A stretch of 64,000 nt of DNA. Source: DASSUW01 sp963811895. GTDB taxonomy: Bacteria; Actinomycetota; Thermoleophilia; Solirubrobacterales; Solirubrobacteraceae. The notes under the pieces were generated by a model. The model worked only from the letters and a program-made list of their open reading frames with translations, had not been told where the DNA came from and ran no database searches. Positions 43,864 to 52,198 of the stretch are shown here, piece after piece; position 1 is the first letter of the stretch; each line of letters begins with the position of its first letter. The translations under genes and the position numbers were made by a program. The DNA lies in contig CAWETE010000003.1 in assembly GCA_963811895.1 (NCBI GenBank), forward strand, positions 248,001-312,000, written 5' to 3'.

Positions 43864-44540
43864 CGCCCGCCCAGCCACGGCGCCGAGTCCGACTCCTCCT
43901 CCAGCACGACGGCGTCCTTGTACGTGTCCAGGCAGCGCCAGTACGCCTCGTGCCGGTACGCGCCGAGCGCCCCGTCGGCCGCCAGCCGCTCCAGCGGCTC
44001 GCGCTCCAGGACGCTGTCGGCGGACAGGTACTCCAAGGCGCCCGGCTCGAACACCATGAACCCACCGTTCACCCACTGCTCGGCGCGCGGCTTCTCGCGG
44101 AAGCCCGACACGCGCGAGCCGTCGAGCATCGCGATCCCGAACGGCAGCTCGGGCCGGACGACGGTGATCGTCGCCAGCGACCCGGCGGAACGATGGTGGG
44201 ACCTCAACGCGGCGAGGTCGACGTCGGCGAGGCCGTCCGCGTACGTGAGACAGAACGGCTCCGACAGCCGCTCCCTGACCGCGTGCACCCGTCCGCCCGT
44301 CGGCGTGTCCACGCCCGTGTCCACGCAATCGACCCTCCACGGCGCCGTTCGCGCCCAGTCCGCCACCGCCGAACCCTGGTAGCCGGTGAGCAGCAGGAAG
44401 TCGTCGAGCCCCTGCGCCGCGTAGATCGACATCACGTGCCACAGGATCGGCCGACCGCCGATCTCGATCAGCGGCTTGGGCCGCTCGCCGTTGAGGCGGC
44501 TGCCGCGCCCGCCGCAGAGAATGAGAACCTGCACCGCCAT
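43848..44540 (-). CDS. Nucleotidyltransferase, probably glucose-1-phosphate cytidylyltransferase-like
   Basis: A 230-residue sugar-nucleotide pyrophosphorylase. The NTP loop is LILCGGRGSRLNGERPKPLI. Sugar and metal regions include GRPILWHVMSIYAAQGLDDF, CLTYADGLADVDL and GFREKPRAEQWVNGGFMVFE. The GDG-to-YADGL form and the ending DSAPW resemble RfbF cytidylyltransferases, which make CDP-glucose for deoxysugars. The last six residues come from the palindrome's right arm. The start is only three bases from that of the divergent methyltransferase gene. Confidence 0.82.
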   Translation of the reverse strand: MAVQVLILCGGRGSRLNGERPKPLIEIGGRPILWHVMSIYAAQGLDDFLLLTGYQGSAVADWARTAPWRVDCVDTGVDTPTGGRVHAVRERLSEPFCLTYADGLADVDLAALRSHHRSAGSLATITVVRPELPFGIAMLDGSRVSGFREKPRAEQWVNGGFMVFEPGALEYLSADSVLEREPLERLAADGALGAYRHEAYWRCLDTYKDAVVLEEESDSAPWLGGRTAAG

Positions 44541-44543
44541 ATC

Positions 44544-45197
44544 GTGGCCGACCAGCGCGCACTTGCCTACGAGACCCCCCGGAGCGAGATCGCCGATCGC
44601 GTGCCGCCGGGCACCCAACGGCTGCTCGACCTCGGCTGCGCGGCCGGCGGCCTGGCGACGCTCCTGCCCGGGGTCGAGGTGGTGGGGGTCGAGCTCGACG
44701 AGCAATACGCGGCCGCCGCGGAGCGGCACTGCGCCCAGGTCATCCACGCCGACGTCGAGCAGCTGGCTCGAGACGGGCTCGAAGGTCTCGGGCGCTTCGA
44801 CTGCGTGGTCGCCGCCGACGTGCTCGAGCACCTCGTCGACCCCTGGAGCGCCCTGCGCGCCTACGCGGGCCTTCTGGAGCCGGGCGGCGCCGCCATCGTC
44901 TCGCTCCCCAACGTCGCCCACTGGAGCACGTACGCCGCGCTGATCCGGGGCAGCTGGCCGCGGAACCCCGAGGGCATCCACGACGCCACCCACCTGCGCT
45001 GGTTCACGCTCCGCGACGCGCGTGAGCTGCTGGAGCAGGCGGGCCTGGCCGTCGCGACCGTCGACCGCCGCCCGCGGCTGATCTGGCGCGGCTCGCGCGT
45101 CGACGACCTGCTCGGGCCGCTCGCGCTCCGCATCCCCGCCGTGCGGACGCTCGTCACGTTCCAGTACGTGCTCACCGCATATCCTGCGCGCGCGTGA
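44544..45197 (+). CDS. Class I SAM-dependent methyltransferase
   Basis: A 217-residue enzyme. Motif I is LLDLGCAAGGLATLLPGVEV. VVGVELDEQYAAAAERH gives the acidic SAM ribose contact. FDCVVAADVLEHLVDPWSAL and GGAAIVSLPNVAHWSTYAAL follow. This subfamily (Methyltransf_23-like) is frequent in polysaccharide and glycan clusters. The target is unknown, though the flanking sugar-nucleotide genes suggest a sugar or lipid-linked glycan. GTG 44544 starts three bases from the divergent cytidylyltransferase ATG. The stop overlaps the next start by four bases. Confidence 0.85.
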   Translation: MADQRALAYETPRSEIADRVPPGTQRLLDLGCAAGGLATLLPGVEVVGVELDEQYAAAAERHCAQVIHADVEQLARDGLEGLGRFDCVVAADVLEHLVDPWSALRAYAGLLEPGGAAIVSLPNVAHWSTYAALIRGSWPRNPEGIHDATHLRWFTLRDARELLEQAGLAVATVDRRPRLIWRGSRVDDLLGPLALRIPAVRTLVTFQYVLTAYPARA

Positions 45198-46511
45198 CGA
45201 TCTTCAAGGCCTACGACGTCCGCGGCCTCTACGGCGAGCAGATCGACGGCGACGTCGCCTACGAGATCGGCCGCGCGTTCGCCCGCGTGCTCGGCGGCGG
45301 CCGGATCGGCCTGGGTCGCGACATGCGCCTGACCGCGCCTGAGCTGGCGGAGCGCTACCGCGAGGGGCTGACCGACGAGGGCGCGCACGTGGTGGACGCC
45401 GGCATGGTCGGCACCGAGATGCTCTATTGGCTCGTCGGCTCGCGCGACCTCGACGGCGGGCTCATGTGCACCGCCTCGCACAACCCGAAGGCCTACACGG
45501 GCGCGAAGATGGTCGGGCGAGGCGCCGTGCCCGCCGACATCGACGAGGTCGAGCGCGCGACCGGCCATCTCGGCGACCCTCCGGGCGGCGGCTCGTTCGA
45601 GGAGGTCGACATCTACGAGGACTTCCAGCGAGCGGCACTCGCCTTCATCGACCCGAACGACGTGAAGCCGCTGAAGGTCGTCGTCGACGGCGGCAACGGC
45701 ATGGCCGGCCCGATGGTCGGCCCGCTGCTCGACCGGCTCGGCCTCGACCTCGTCACGACCTACTGGGTGCCGGACGGCGAGTTCCCCGACCACGAGCCGA
45801 ACCCGCTGCTCGAGGAGAACCGCCGCTTCATCGTCGACAAGGTGCGCTCCGAGGGCGCGGACCTCGGGCATCGCCTGGGACGGCGACGCCGACCGCTGCT
45901 TCTTCATCGACGACACCGGCCGCTTCGTCGACGGTGACTTCCTCACCGCGCTGCTCGCCGAGTCGGTGCTCGAGAAGCAGCCGGGCGCGGACATCCTCTA
46001 CGACGTCCGCGCTTCGCGTGCGGTGCCGGACATCGTCGGGCAGCTCGGCGGAAGAGCGCACGTCAACCGCGTCGGCCACGCCTTCTTCAAGCGCCGCATG
46101 CGCGACGAGGGCGGCGCCTTCGGCGGCGAGGTCTCCGGTCACTACTACTTCCGCGACTTCTACAACGCCGACTCGGGCACCATCCCCGCCCTGCTCATCC
46201 TCGAGCTGCTCTCCCACCGCGGCGCCAAGCTCTCCGAGCTGCTGGAGCCGCTGCGCTCGAAGTACTTCATCTCCGGCGAGATCAACTCCGAGGTCGCCGA
46301 TCCGCAGGCCAAGATGGACGAGATCGAGCGCCGCTACGGCGACGGACGGGTCTCGAAGCTCGACGGCATCTCGATCGACTACGACGACTGGCACTTCAAC
46401 GTGCGGCCGTCCAACACCGAGCCGCTGCTGCGGCTGAACCTCGAGAGCGTCGTCTCCGAGCAGGACATGAAGCGACGGCGCGACGAGGTGCTCGACATGA
46501 TCCGGTCGTGA
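45194..46511 (+). CDS. Phosphomannomutase/phosphoglucomutase (frameshifted)
   Basis: About 438 residues. MTIFKAYDVRGLYGEQID opens the alpha-D-phosphohexomutase fold. The phosphoserine loop is MCTASHNPKAYTG, the metal loop is WDGDADRCFF, the sugar-specificity loop GGEVSGHYYFRDF matches the PMM/PGM type, and the phosphate-binding FNVRPSNTEPLLRLN is near the end. It interconverts 1- and 6-phosphates of mannose or glucose for glycan precursor synthesis. One extra G near 45868 must be dropped to join EGADLG to IAWDGDADR. The start overlaps the methyltransferase stop. Confidence 0.93.
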
Positions 46512-47479
46512 TCCACTGCCTCCCGATACCCACGCCGTTCGCCGTGGGCCGGGTCAACTGCTACCTGATCGAGGACGACCCGCTGACGCTGGTCGACACC
46601 GGCCCGAACTCCGGCAAGGCGCTCGACGCGCTCGAGAAGGCGCTGGCCGAGCACGGGCGCCGGATCGAGGACCTCGAGCGGATCGTCATCACCCACCAGC
46701 ACCTCGACCACCTGGGACTGGTCGGCATCCTCGCCGACCGCTCGCAGGCCGAGGTCTGCGCGCTCGACCTGCTCGCCCCCGTGCTCGAGGAGTTCGGCGC
46801 CCACGCCGAGCGCGACGACAAGCTGGCCGAGGCGCTGATGCTGCGCCACGGCATCCCGCGCGACGTGGTGACCGCGCTGCGCGCCGTCTCCAGATCCTTC
46901 CGAGGCTGGGGCGGCAGCGCGCACGTCGACCGCCCGCTCCGCGACGGCGAGACGCTCGAGTTCGCGGACCGCGCCTTCCAGGTCCAGCACCGCCCCGGCC
47001 ACTCGCCCTCGGACACGCTCTTCTGGGACGAGCAGCGGGCCCAGCTGATCGGCGGCGACCACCTGATCAAGCACATCTCGTCGAACCCGCTGATCTCGCG
47101 GCCGCTCGGCGGGCGCTCCGGCGAGCCGGGCGGTGGCCGCCCGCGCGCGCTGATGATGTACATGGACTCGCTGCGCGAGACGCGCGAGCTGCCCGCCGAG
47201 GTCGTGCTGGCCGGGCACGGCGAGCCGGTGACCGACCACGCCGCGCTGATCGACGAGCGGTTCCTGGGTCACGAGCGGCGGGCCGCCAAGATCGCCGGCC
47301 TGATCGCCGAGCGGCCCCGCACCGCCTACGAGATCGCCCAGGAGCTGTGGGGCAACGTGGCCGTCACGCAGGCCTTCCTCACGCTGTCCGAGGTGCTCGG
47401 CCACGTCGACCTGCTGATCGATCGCGGCGAGGTCCGCGAGGTCGAGGTCGGCGGCGTGATCCGCTACGAATCGGGCTGA
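46508..47479 (+). CDS. Metallo-beta-lactamase-fold hydrolase
   Basis: A 323-residue protein. The zinc-binding motif is VITHQHLDHLGLVG, with further ligands in HRPGHSPSDTLFW and LIGGDHLIK. The C-terminal part (RTAYEIAQELWGNVAVTQAF) is a winged-helix-like domain found in glyoxalase II/LACTB2-type relatives, which hydrolyse thioesters or act on RNA. The substrate is unknown. GTG 46508 overlaps the mutase stop and its own stop overlaps the antiporter start. Confidence 0.85.
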   Translation: MIHCLPIPTPFAVGRVNCYLIEDDPLTLVDTGPNSGKALDALEKALAEHGRRIEDLERIVITHQHLDHLGLVGILADRSQAEVCALDLLAPVLEEFGAHAERDDKLAEALMLRHGIPRDVVTALRAVSRSFRGWGGSAHVDRPLRDGETLEFADRAFQVQHRPGHSPSDTLFWDEQRAQLIGGDHLIKHISSNPLISRPLGGRSGEPGGGRPRALMMYMDSLRETRELPAEVVLAGHGEPVTDHAALIDERFLGHERRAAKIAGLIAERPRTAYEIAQELWGNVAVTQAFLTLSEVLGHVDLLIDRGEVREVEVGGVIRYESG

Positions 47480-49050
47480 TGCACGAAGTCGAGTTCGTCC
47501 TCGTCAGCCTCCTGGTGTCCGTGGCGGTCCTGGGCGCGGCCGCGCGCGCGGTGAACATCCCGTACCCGATCGTGCTCGTGATCGGCGGGCTGGTGCTGGG
47601 CTTCATCCCCGGGCTGCCGGACATCGAGCTCGCGCCGGAGCTCGTCCTCGTCATCTTCCTGCCGCCGCTGCTCTACTCGGCGGCCTTCTTCGCCAACCTC
47701 AACGACCTGCGGCGCAACCTGCGGCCGATCTCGCTGCAGGCGGTCGTGCTCGTACTGCTCACGATGTGCGCGGTCGCAGTGGCGATCAAGGCGCTGGTTC
47801 CGGACATGCCGTGGGCAGCCGCCTTCACGCTCGGCGCCATCGTCGCGCCGACCGACCCGGTCGCCGCCACGACGATCATGCGGCGGATGGCGGTGCCGCG
47901 AGGGCTCGTCACCGTCGTCGAGGGTGAGAGCCTGATCAACGACGGCACGGCGCTGGTCGCCTACGGGACCGCCGTCACCGTGGCGCTCGGCACCGCCACG
48001 TTCTCGTTCTGGGAGGCGAGCCTGGACTTCGTCGTCAGCGCCGTCGGCGGCGTCGCGATCGGCCTCGCCGCAGGCTGGGTGATCGTCCAGATCCGGCGGC
48101 GGATCGACGACATCCCGGTCGAGATCACGATCTCGCTGCTGAGCGGGTTCGCCGGCTACGTGCCGGCCGAGGCGCTCGGGGTCTCGGGCGTGCTCGCGGC
48201 CGTCACGACCGGCATCGTGCTCGGCTGGAAGGCGCCCTACATCTCGACCGCCTCGATGCGCCTCCAGGGCTACGCGGTGTGGGAGATCCTCACGTTCCTG
48301 CTCAACGCGCTGCTGTTCGTGTTGATCGGGCTGCAGCTGCCGCTCATCGTGGACGGGCTCTCCGGCCAGCCGGTAGGCGAGCTGCTGTGGTGGTGCGTCG
48401 TCGTCAGCCTCGTGGTCATCGTCACGCGGCTGATCTGGAGCCAGTCGGCCGTCTTCGTCATCCGGGCGCTCGACCGTCGCGAGTCGCAGCGCGAGCGCCG
48501 CTCGACCTGGCAGAGCCGGATGATCATCAGCTGGTGCGGCATGCGCGGATCGGTCTCGCTTGCCGCAGCGCTCGCCCTCGTGCCCAACTTCCCGCAGCGC
48601 AACCTGATCCTGCTGCTCACCTTCGCGGTCATCTTCACCACGCTCGTGCTGCAAGGGCTCACCCTGCCGGCGCTGATCCGGGCGCTGGGCGTGACGGACG
48701 ACGGCGCCGACGCCGAGGAGGAACTGATCGGGCGCCGCGCCGCCGCGGCCGCCGCGCTCGGACGGCTCGACGAGCTGGCCGCCGAGGAGTGGACCTACGA
48801 CGAGACCATCGAGCGCATGCGGAAGATGTACGAGTACCGCACCCGGCGGTTCGCGGCGCGGGCCGGCGAGACCGAGGAGGGCGACGGCATCGAGCACCGC
48901 TCGCGCAAGTATCAGAAGGCGGTGCGCGCCGTGCTCGACGCCCAGCGGGCCGAGCTCGTGCGGCTGCGCAACGCGGGCGAGATCTCCAACGAGGTCATGC
49001 ACCGGCTCGAGCGCGAGCTGGACCTCGAAGACGAGCGGCTGGAGATCTGA
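47479..49050 (+). CDS. CPA1-family Na+/H+ antiporter
   Basis: A 523-residue transporter with about 12 membrane helices. The pore signature LGAIVAPTDPVAATTIMRRM and the downstream VEGESLINDGTALVAYGTAV (ND motif for ion binding) are diagnostic of NhaP/CPA1 proteins. ISWCGMRGSVSLAAALALVP carries the conserved Arg. A ~90-residue charged C-terminal tail with coiled-coil character probably regulates it. It exchanges Na+ or K+ for H+ for pH and salt balance. The next gene starts at the base after its stop. Confidence 0.93.
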   Translation: MHEVEFVLVSLLVSVAVLGAAARAVNIPYPIVLVIGGLVLGFIPGLPDIELAPELVLVIFLPPLLYSAAFFANLNDLRRNLRPISLQAVVLVLLTMCAVAVAIKALVPDMPWAAAFTLGAIVAPTDPVAATTIMRRMAVPRGLVTVVEGESLINDGTALVAYGTAVTVALGTATFSFWEASLDFVVSAVGGVAIGLAAGWVIVQIRRRIDDIPVEITISLLSGFAGYVPAEALGVSGVLAAVTTGIVLGWKAPYISTASMRLQGYAVWEILTFLLNALLFVLIGLQLPLIVDGLSGQPVGELLWWCVVVSLVVIVTRLIWSQSAVFVIRALDRRESQRERRSTWQSRMIISWCGMRGSVSLAAALALVPNFPQRNLILLLTFAVIFTTLVLQGLTLPALIRALGVTDDGADAEEELIGRRAAAAAALGRLDELAAEEWTYDETIERMRKMYEYRTRRFAARAGETEEGDGIEHRSRKYQKAVRAVLDAQRAELVRLRNAGEISNEVMHRLERELDLEDERLEI

Positions 49051-50637
49051 TTGCGAGCGGCGTGGGCTGTCGCCGCCGCCGGACTGCTGATCACCGCGGC
49101 CGCGATGGCGTTCGTGGTCGCCAACCGCGACCTCGACGGCCCGCCGGGCTTGACGCCGAGCCTGCCGGCCGACCTGCTGTGGGCGCTCGCGTTCTCGGCC
49201 TTCCTTCTCGTGGGCGGCCTGGTGGCCTCGCGCCGGCCGGGCAACCCCGTCGGCTGGCTGCTGCTGGTCGAGGGCGTCGTCTGGGAGCTCGGGCTGTTCT
49301 GCGCCGGCTACGTCGGCTACTCCATCGGGCACTCGCTTCCGGCGCCGGAGCTGTTCGCCTGGGTCCTTTCGTGGATCTGGGCCGCCGGGTTGGCGGGCGT
49401 GCCGCCGCTGCTCGCCCTGTTCCCCGACGGGCTCTGGCCGGGCCGCCGCTGGCGGCTGGTCGGCGTGGGGGCGCTGGCCGCGCTGGTCCTCCTGTTCGCG
49501 GGGTCGGCGTTCGTGCCCGGGCCGCTGGCCGACGTGCCCGGCCTCGAGAACCCGGTCGGCGTCGACGGGCTGGAGCCGCTGGCCGCCGTCGGCGGCGTGC
49601 TGCTGACCGTGTCGCTCGTGGCGTCGCTCGCCGCGTTCGCGTTCCGGCTGCGGCTCGCCTCGCCGCTCGAGCGGCGGCAGCTGAAGTGGGTCGCCGTCGC
49701 GGTGGCGACGATCGCCGCCGGGCTGCTGGCCGCTGCCCTGCTCGACGTGCTGGGCGTGCCGGAGTCGGTGACGAGCTACTTCAACACGCTGCCGCTCGCC
49801 GCGCTCCCGATCGGGATCGGCGTCGCGATGCTGCGCCACAACCTGTATGACATCGACCGGGCGCTCCGGGCGGCATTGTCGGTGTGCGGTGGTCTGGCGG
49901 CGGCCGCCGCGGTCGGAGCCGTCGCCGGCAGCGTGCCCGCCGCCCTCGCGGGCGGGGTCGTCGCGCTCGTCCTCCAGCGGCTTCACCCCCGGGCCGGGAA
50001 GGCGCCGCGGCCGGCGGTCGCCGTGCGGACGCTCGGCGGCTTCGTCGTGCTGCGTCACGGCGAGCCGCTGGAGACCTCGGCGTGGCAGTCGCGCAAGGCG
50101 CGCACGCTGTTCAAGATCCTCATCGCCCGGCGCGGGCGGCCCGTGACGCGCGAGGCGCTGATGGAGCTGCTGTGGCCGGGCGATGATCCGGCCAAGCTCT
50201 CCAACCGCCTGTCCGTCGCGCTCGCCACGCTGCGCAGCGTCCTCGGCCCGGAGGTGCTCGTGCAGGCCGAGTCCGGCGCCGTGGCAGTCGACCTCTCGGT
50301 GGTCGACGTCGACGTCGAGCGCTTCCTCGCTGCGCCCGCCGAGCTCTCCCTCTACCGGGGCGACTTCCTCGAGGAGGACCTGTACGAGGACTGGGCGGCC
50401 GACCTGCGCGAGGAGGCGCGCGCGGCGTACGCCGGCGCCGTCCGCACGCTCGCGGCGGCGGCGACCGGCGACGAGGCGGTGCGCCTGCACCTGCGCCTGC
50501 TGGAGCTCGACCGCTGGGACGCCGAGGCGCACCTGGCGCTGATCGCCCAGCTCGAGGCCGACGGCCGGCACGGCGAGGCGCAGAGGCGCAGGCGCGTCTA
50601 CGAGGCCGCCATGGAGGAGATCGGCGCCCGACCTTAA
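49051..50637 (+). CDS. Membrane-anchored BTAD (SARP-like) transcription regulator
   Basis: A 528-residue protein. The N-terminal ~300 residues hold about eight membrane helices in an arrangement usually seen before histidine kinases (SRRPGNPVGWLLLVEGVVWE, LALFPDGLWPGRRW, ERRQLKWVAVAVATIAAGLL, MLRHNLYDIDRALRAAL). From ~323 it switches to a winged-helix plus BTAD region (VRTLGGFVVLRHGEPL, SRKARTLFKILIARRGRPVT, ELLWPGDDPAKLSNRLSVAL, YRGDFLEEDLYEDWAADLRE). It should therefore bind DNA while membrane-bound, like ToxR/CadC but with a SARP head. The start is TTG 49051, directly after the antiporter stop. Confidence 0.82.
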   Translation: MRAAWAVAAAGLLITAAAMAFVVANRDLDGPPGLTPSLPADLLWALAFSAFLLVGGLVASRRPGNPVGWLLLVEGVVWELGLFCAGYVGYSIGHSLPAPELFAWVLSWIWAAGLAGVPPLLALFPDGLWPGRRWRLVGVGALAALVLLFAGSAFVPGPLADVPGLENPVGVDGLEPLAAVGGVLLTVSLVASLAAFAFRLRLASPLERRQLKWVAVAVATIAAGLLAAALLDVLGVPESVTSYFNTLPLAALPIGIGVAMLRHNLYDIDRALRAALSVCGGLAAAAAVGAVAGSVPAALAGGVVALVLQRLHPRAGKAPRPAVAVRTLGGFVVLRHGEPLETSAWQSRKARTLFKILIARRGRPVTREALMELLWPGDDPAKLSNRLSVALATLRSVLGPEVLVQAESGAVAVDLSVVDVDVERFLAAPAELSLYRGDFLEEDLYEDWAADLREEARAAYAGAVRTLAAAATGDEAVRLHLRLLELDRWDAEAHLALIAQLEADGRHGEAQRRRRVYEAAMEEIGARP

Positions 50638-50671
50638 GACCACTCGAACGGCTCTGGGGCACGGTTCGCCG

Positions 50672-52114
50672 ATGTTCAGAGCTCTCCTCATCACCCTCAC
50701 CCTCGGCCTCGTGGCCGCCCCCTCCGCGCTCGCCGCGCCGCTCGACTGGAGCGACTGCGACGACGGGCTCGAATGCGCGACCGCGCAAGCGTTCCGCTCG
50801 ACTACGACAAGCCGTCGGGCAAGCAGATCTCGCTGGCCGTGATCCGCCGCCCGGCGGACGACCCGAAGCGCCGGATCGGATCGCTGTTCATCAACAACGG
50901 CGGCCCCGGCAACTCCGCCGTCGACTTCGTGCGCCGCGACGCCGAGGCGATCTACTCGCCCGAGGTGCTCGCGCGCTTCGACGTGGTCGGCATGGATCCA
51001 CGCGGCGTCGGCGGTAGCACTCCGGTGCGCTGCTTCGCCGACGCGGACGAGCAGGGCGGCTTCCTCGGCGCCCTGCCCGCGTTCCCGGTCGGCCTCGAGG
51101 AGGAGCGCGCGTTCGGCGGCGCGCAGGCCGAGCTCGGCCAGCGCTGCCTGGCCCGCAACGGCGAGCTGCTCGACCATCTGTCGTCGGCCAACGTGGCGCG
51201 CGACCTCGACCGGCTGCGGCAGGCTCTCGGCGAGTCCAAGCTCACGTTCGTCGGCCACTCGTACGGGACCGTCGTGGGCGCCACCTACGCGAACCTCTTC
51301 CCGAGCCGCGTGCGGGCGATCGTGCTCGACTCGATGCTCGATCCCGCCGCCTACACGCGCGGCATCGGCCCGATGTCGCTGCGTGTCGGCAGCCAGCGCA
51401 GCACCTCCGACACGCTGCGCTTCTTCCTCGAGAGCTGCGACGCAGCCGGCGAGCGGTGCGCCTTCTCGGACGGCGACCCGGTCGCTGAGTTCGACCGGCT
51501 GATGGACCTGATGCGCGAGGGTCCGGTCCTCGGCTTCACCTACGCGCAGGCGGTCGACGCCGTGCGACGCACGCTGTCGTTCCCGCCCGCGTGGCCGAGC
51601 CTGGCGCAGGATCTCGCCGCGGTGCGCGACGGCGCGCCGGCCGCCCGGCTCGCGGCGCTCGCGGACGATGAGTACGACAACAGCCAGGAGGCGCTGACGT
51701 CGATCGTCTGCTCGGAGACCGACAACCCGCGCGACCCGCGCATGTGGCCGCTCGCCGCGCGGATCGCCGACGCGTTCACGCCGTACTTCGGCTCGCCGTG
51801 GGCGTACATCTCGCAGGCGTGCGCGACCTGGCCGGGCTTCGACCGCGACCGCTACACCGGTCCGTTCGATCGCAAGACCTCGGCTCCGCTCCTGCTGGTG
51901 AACGCTCGCTACGACGCGTTCTCGTCGCTGCAGCGGGCGCGCAAGGTCGCCGAGTCGATGCCGGGAGCGCGGCTGCTGACCGTCGACGGTCCCGGGCATA
52001 CGCTCGAAGGCACCGACAGCGCCTGCGCCGACGCGCGCGGTGGAGCGCTACCTGGTCGCCGGCAAGCTGCCGGCCAAGGGCGCGGTGTGCGCGCAGGACA
52101 GCACGCCGTTCTAG
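50672..52114 (+). CDS. Exported alpha/beta-hydrolase, tripeptidyl-aminopeptidase-like (two frameshifts)
   Basis: About 480 residues. The signal peptide is MFRALLITLTLGLVAAPSAL. SVPLDYDKPSGKQISLAVIR and LFINNGGPGNSAVDF (oxyanion region) precede the nucleophile elbow FVGHSYGTVVGATYANLF and the C-terminal PLLLVNARYDAFSS with VDGPGHTLEGTDSACAD (Asp and His). This S33-type architecture is that of Streptomyces secreted tripeptidyl aminopeptidases. The frame breaks near 50790, just after the signal peptide, and near 52040. After repair it ends VCAQDSTPF at TAG 52112-52114. Confidence 0.85.
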
Positions 52115-52150
52115 ATCGCGGGGCGCGGGGTAGGACCGACGAATAGTTGT

Positions 52151-52198
52151 GCGCCCGGCCTAATGGCCGGGCGCGAGCTCGAACGGGAGGAGAGCTCG
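52151..52198 (+). promoter_or_regulatory. Hairpin leader before the alpha-glucuronidase gene
   Basis: A perfect 10-bp stem GCGCCCGGCC-TAAT-GGCCGGGCGC lies at 52151-52174. Next to it CGAGCTCG and AGCTCG flank the ribosome-binding site GGGAGGAG, so the site would sit in the loop of a second small hairpin just before ATG 52199. The first stem may terminate the upstream gene (no U-tract) or structure the leader. An ATG at 52163 inside the first loop is in frame but less likely as the start. Confidence 0.45.

Noticed and set aside
47464..51999. A 1511-codon minus-strand open frame
   Set aside because: It is antisense to the antiporter, the BTAD regulator and the peptidase, and its composition is that of GC-rich shadow frames.
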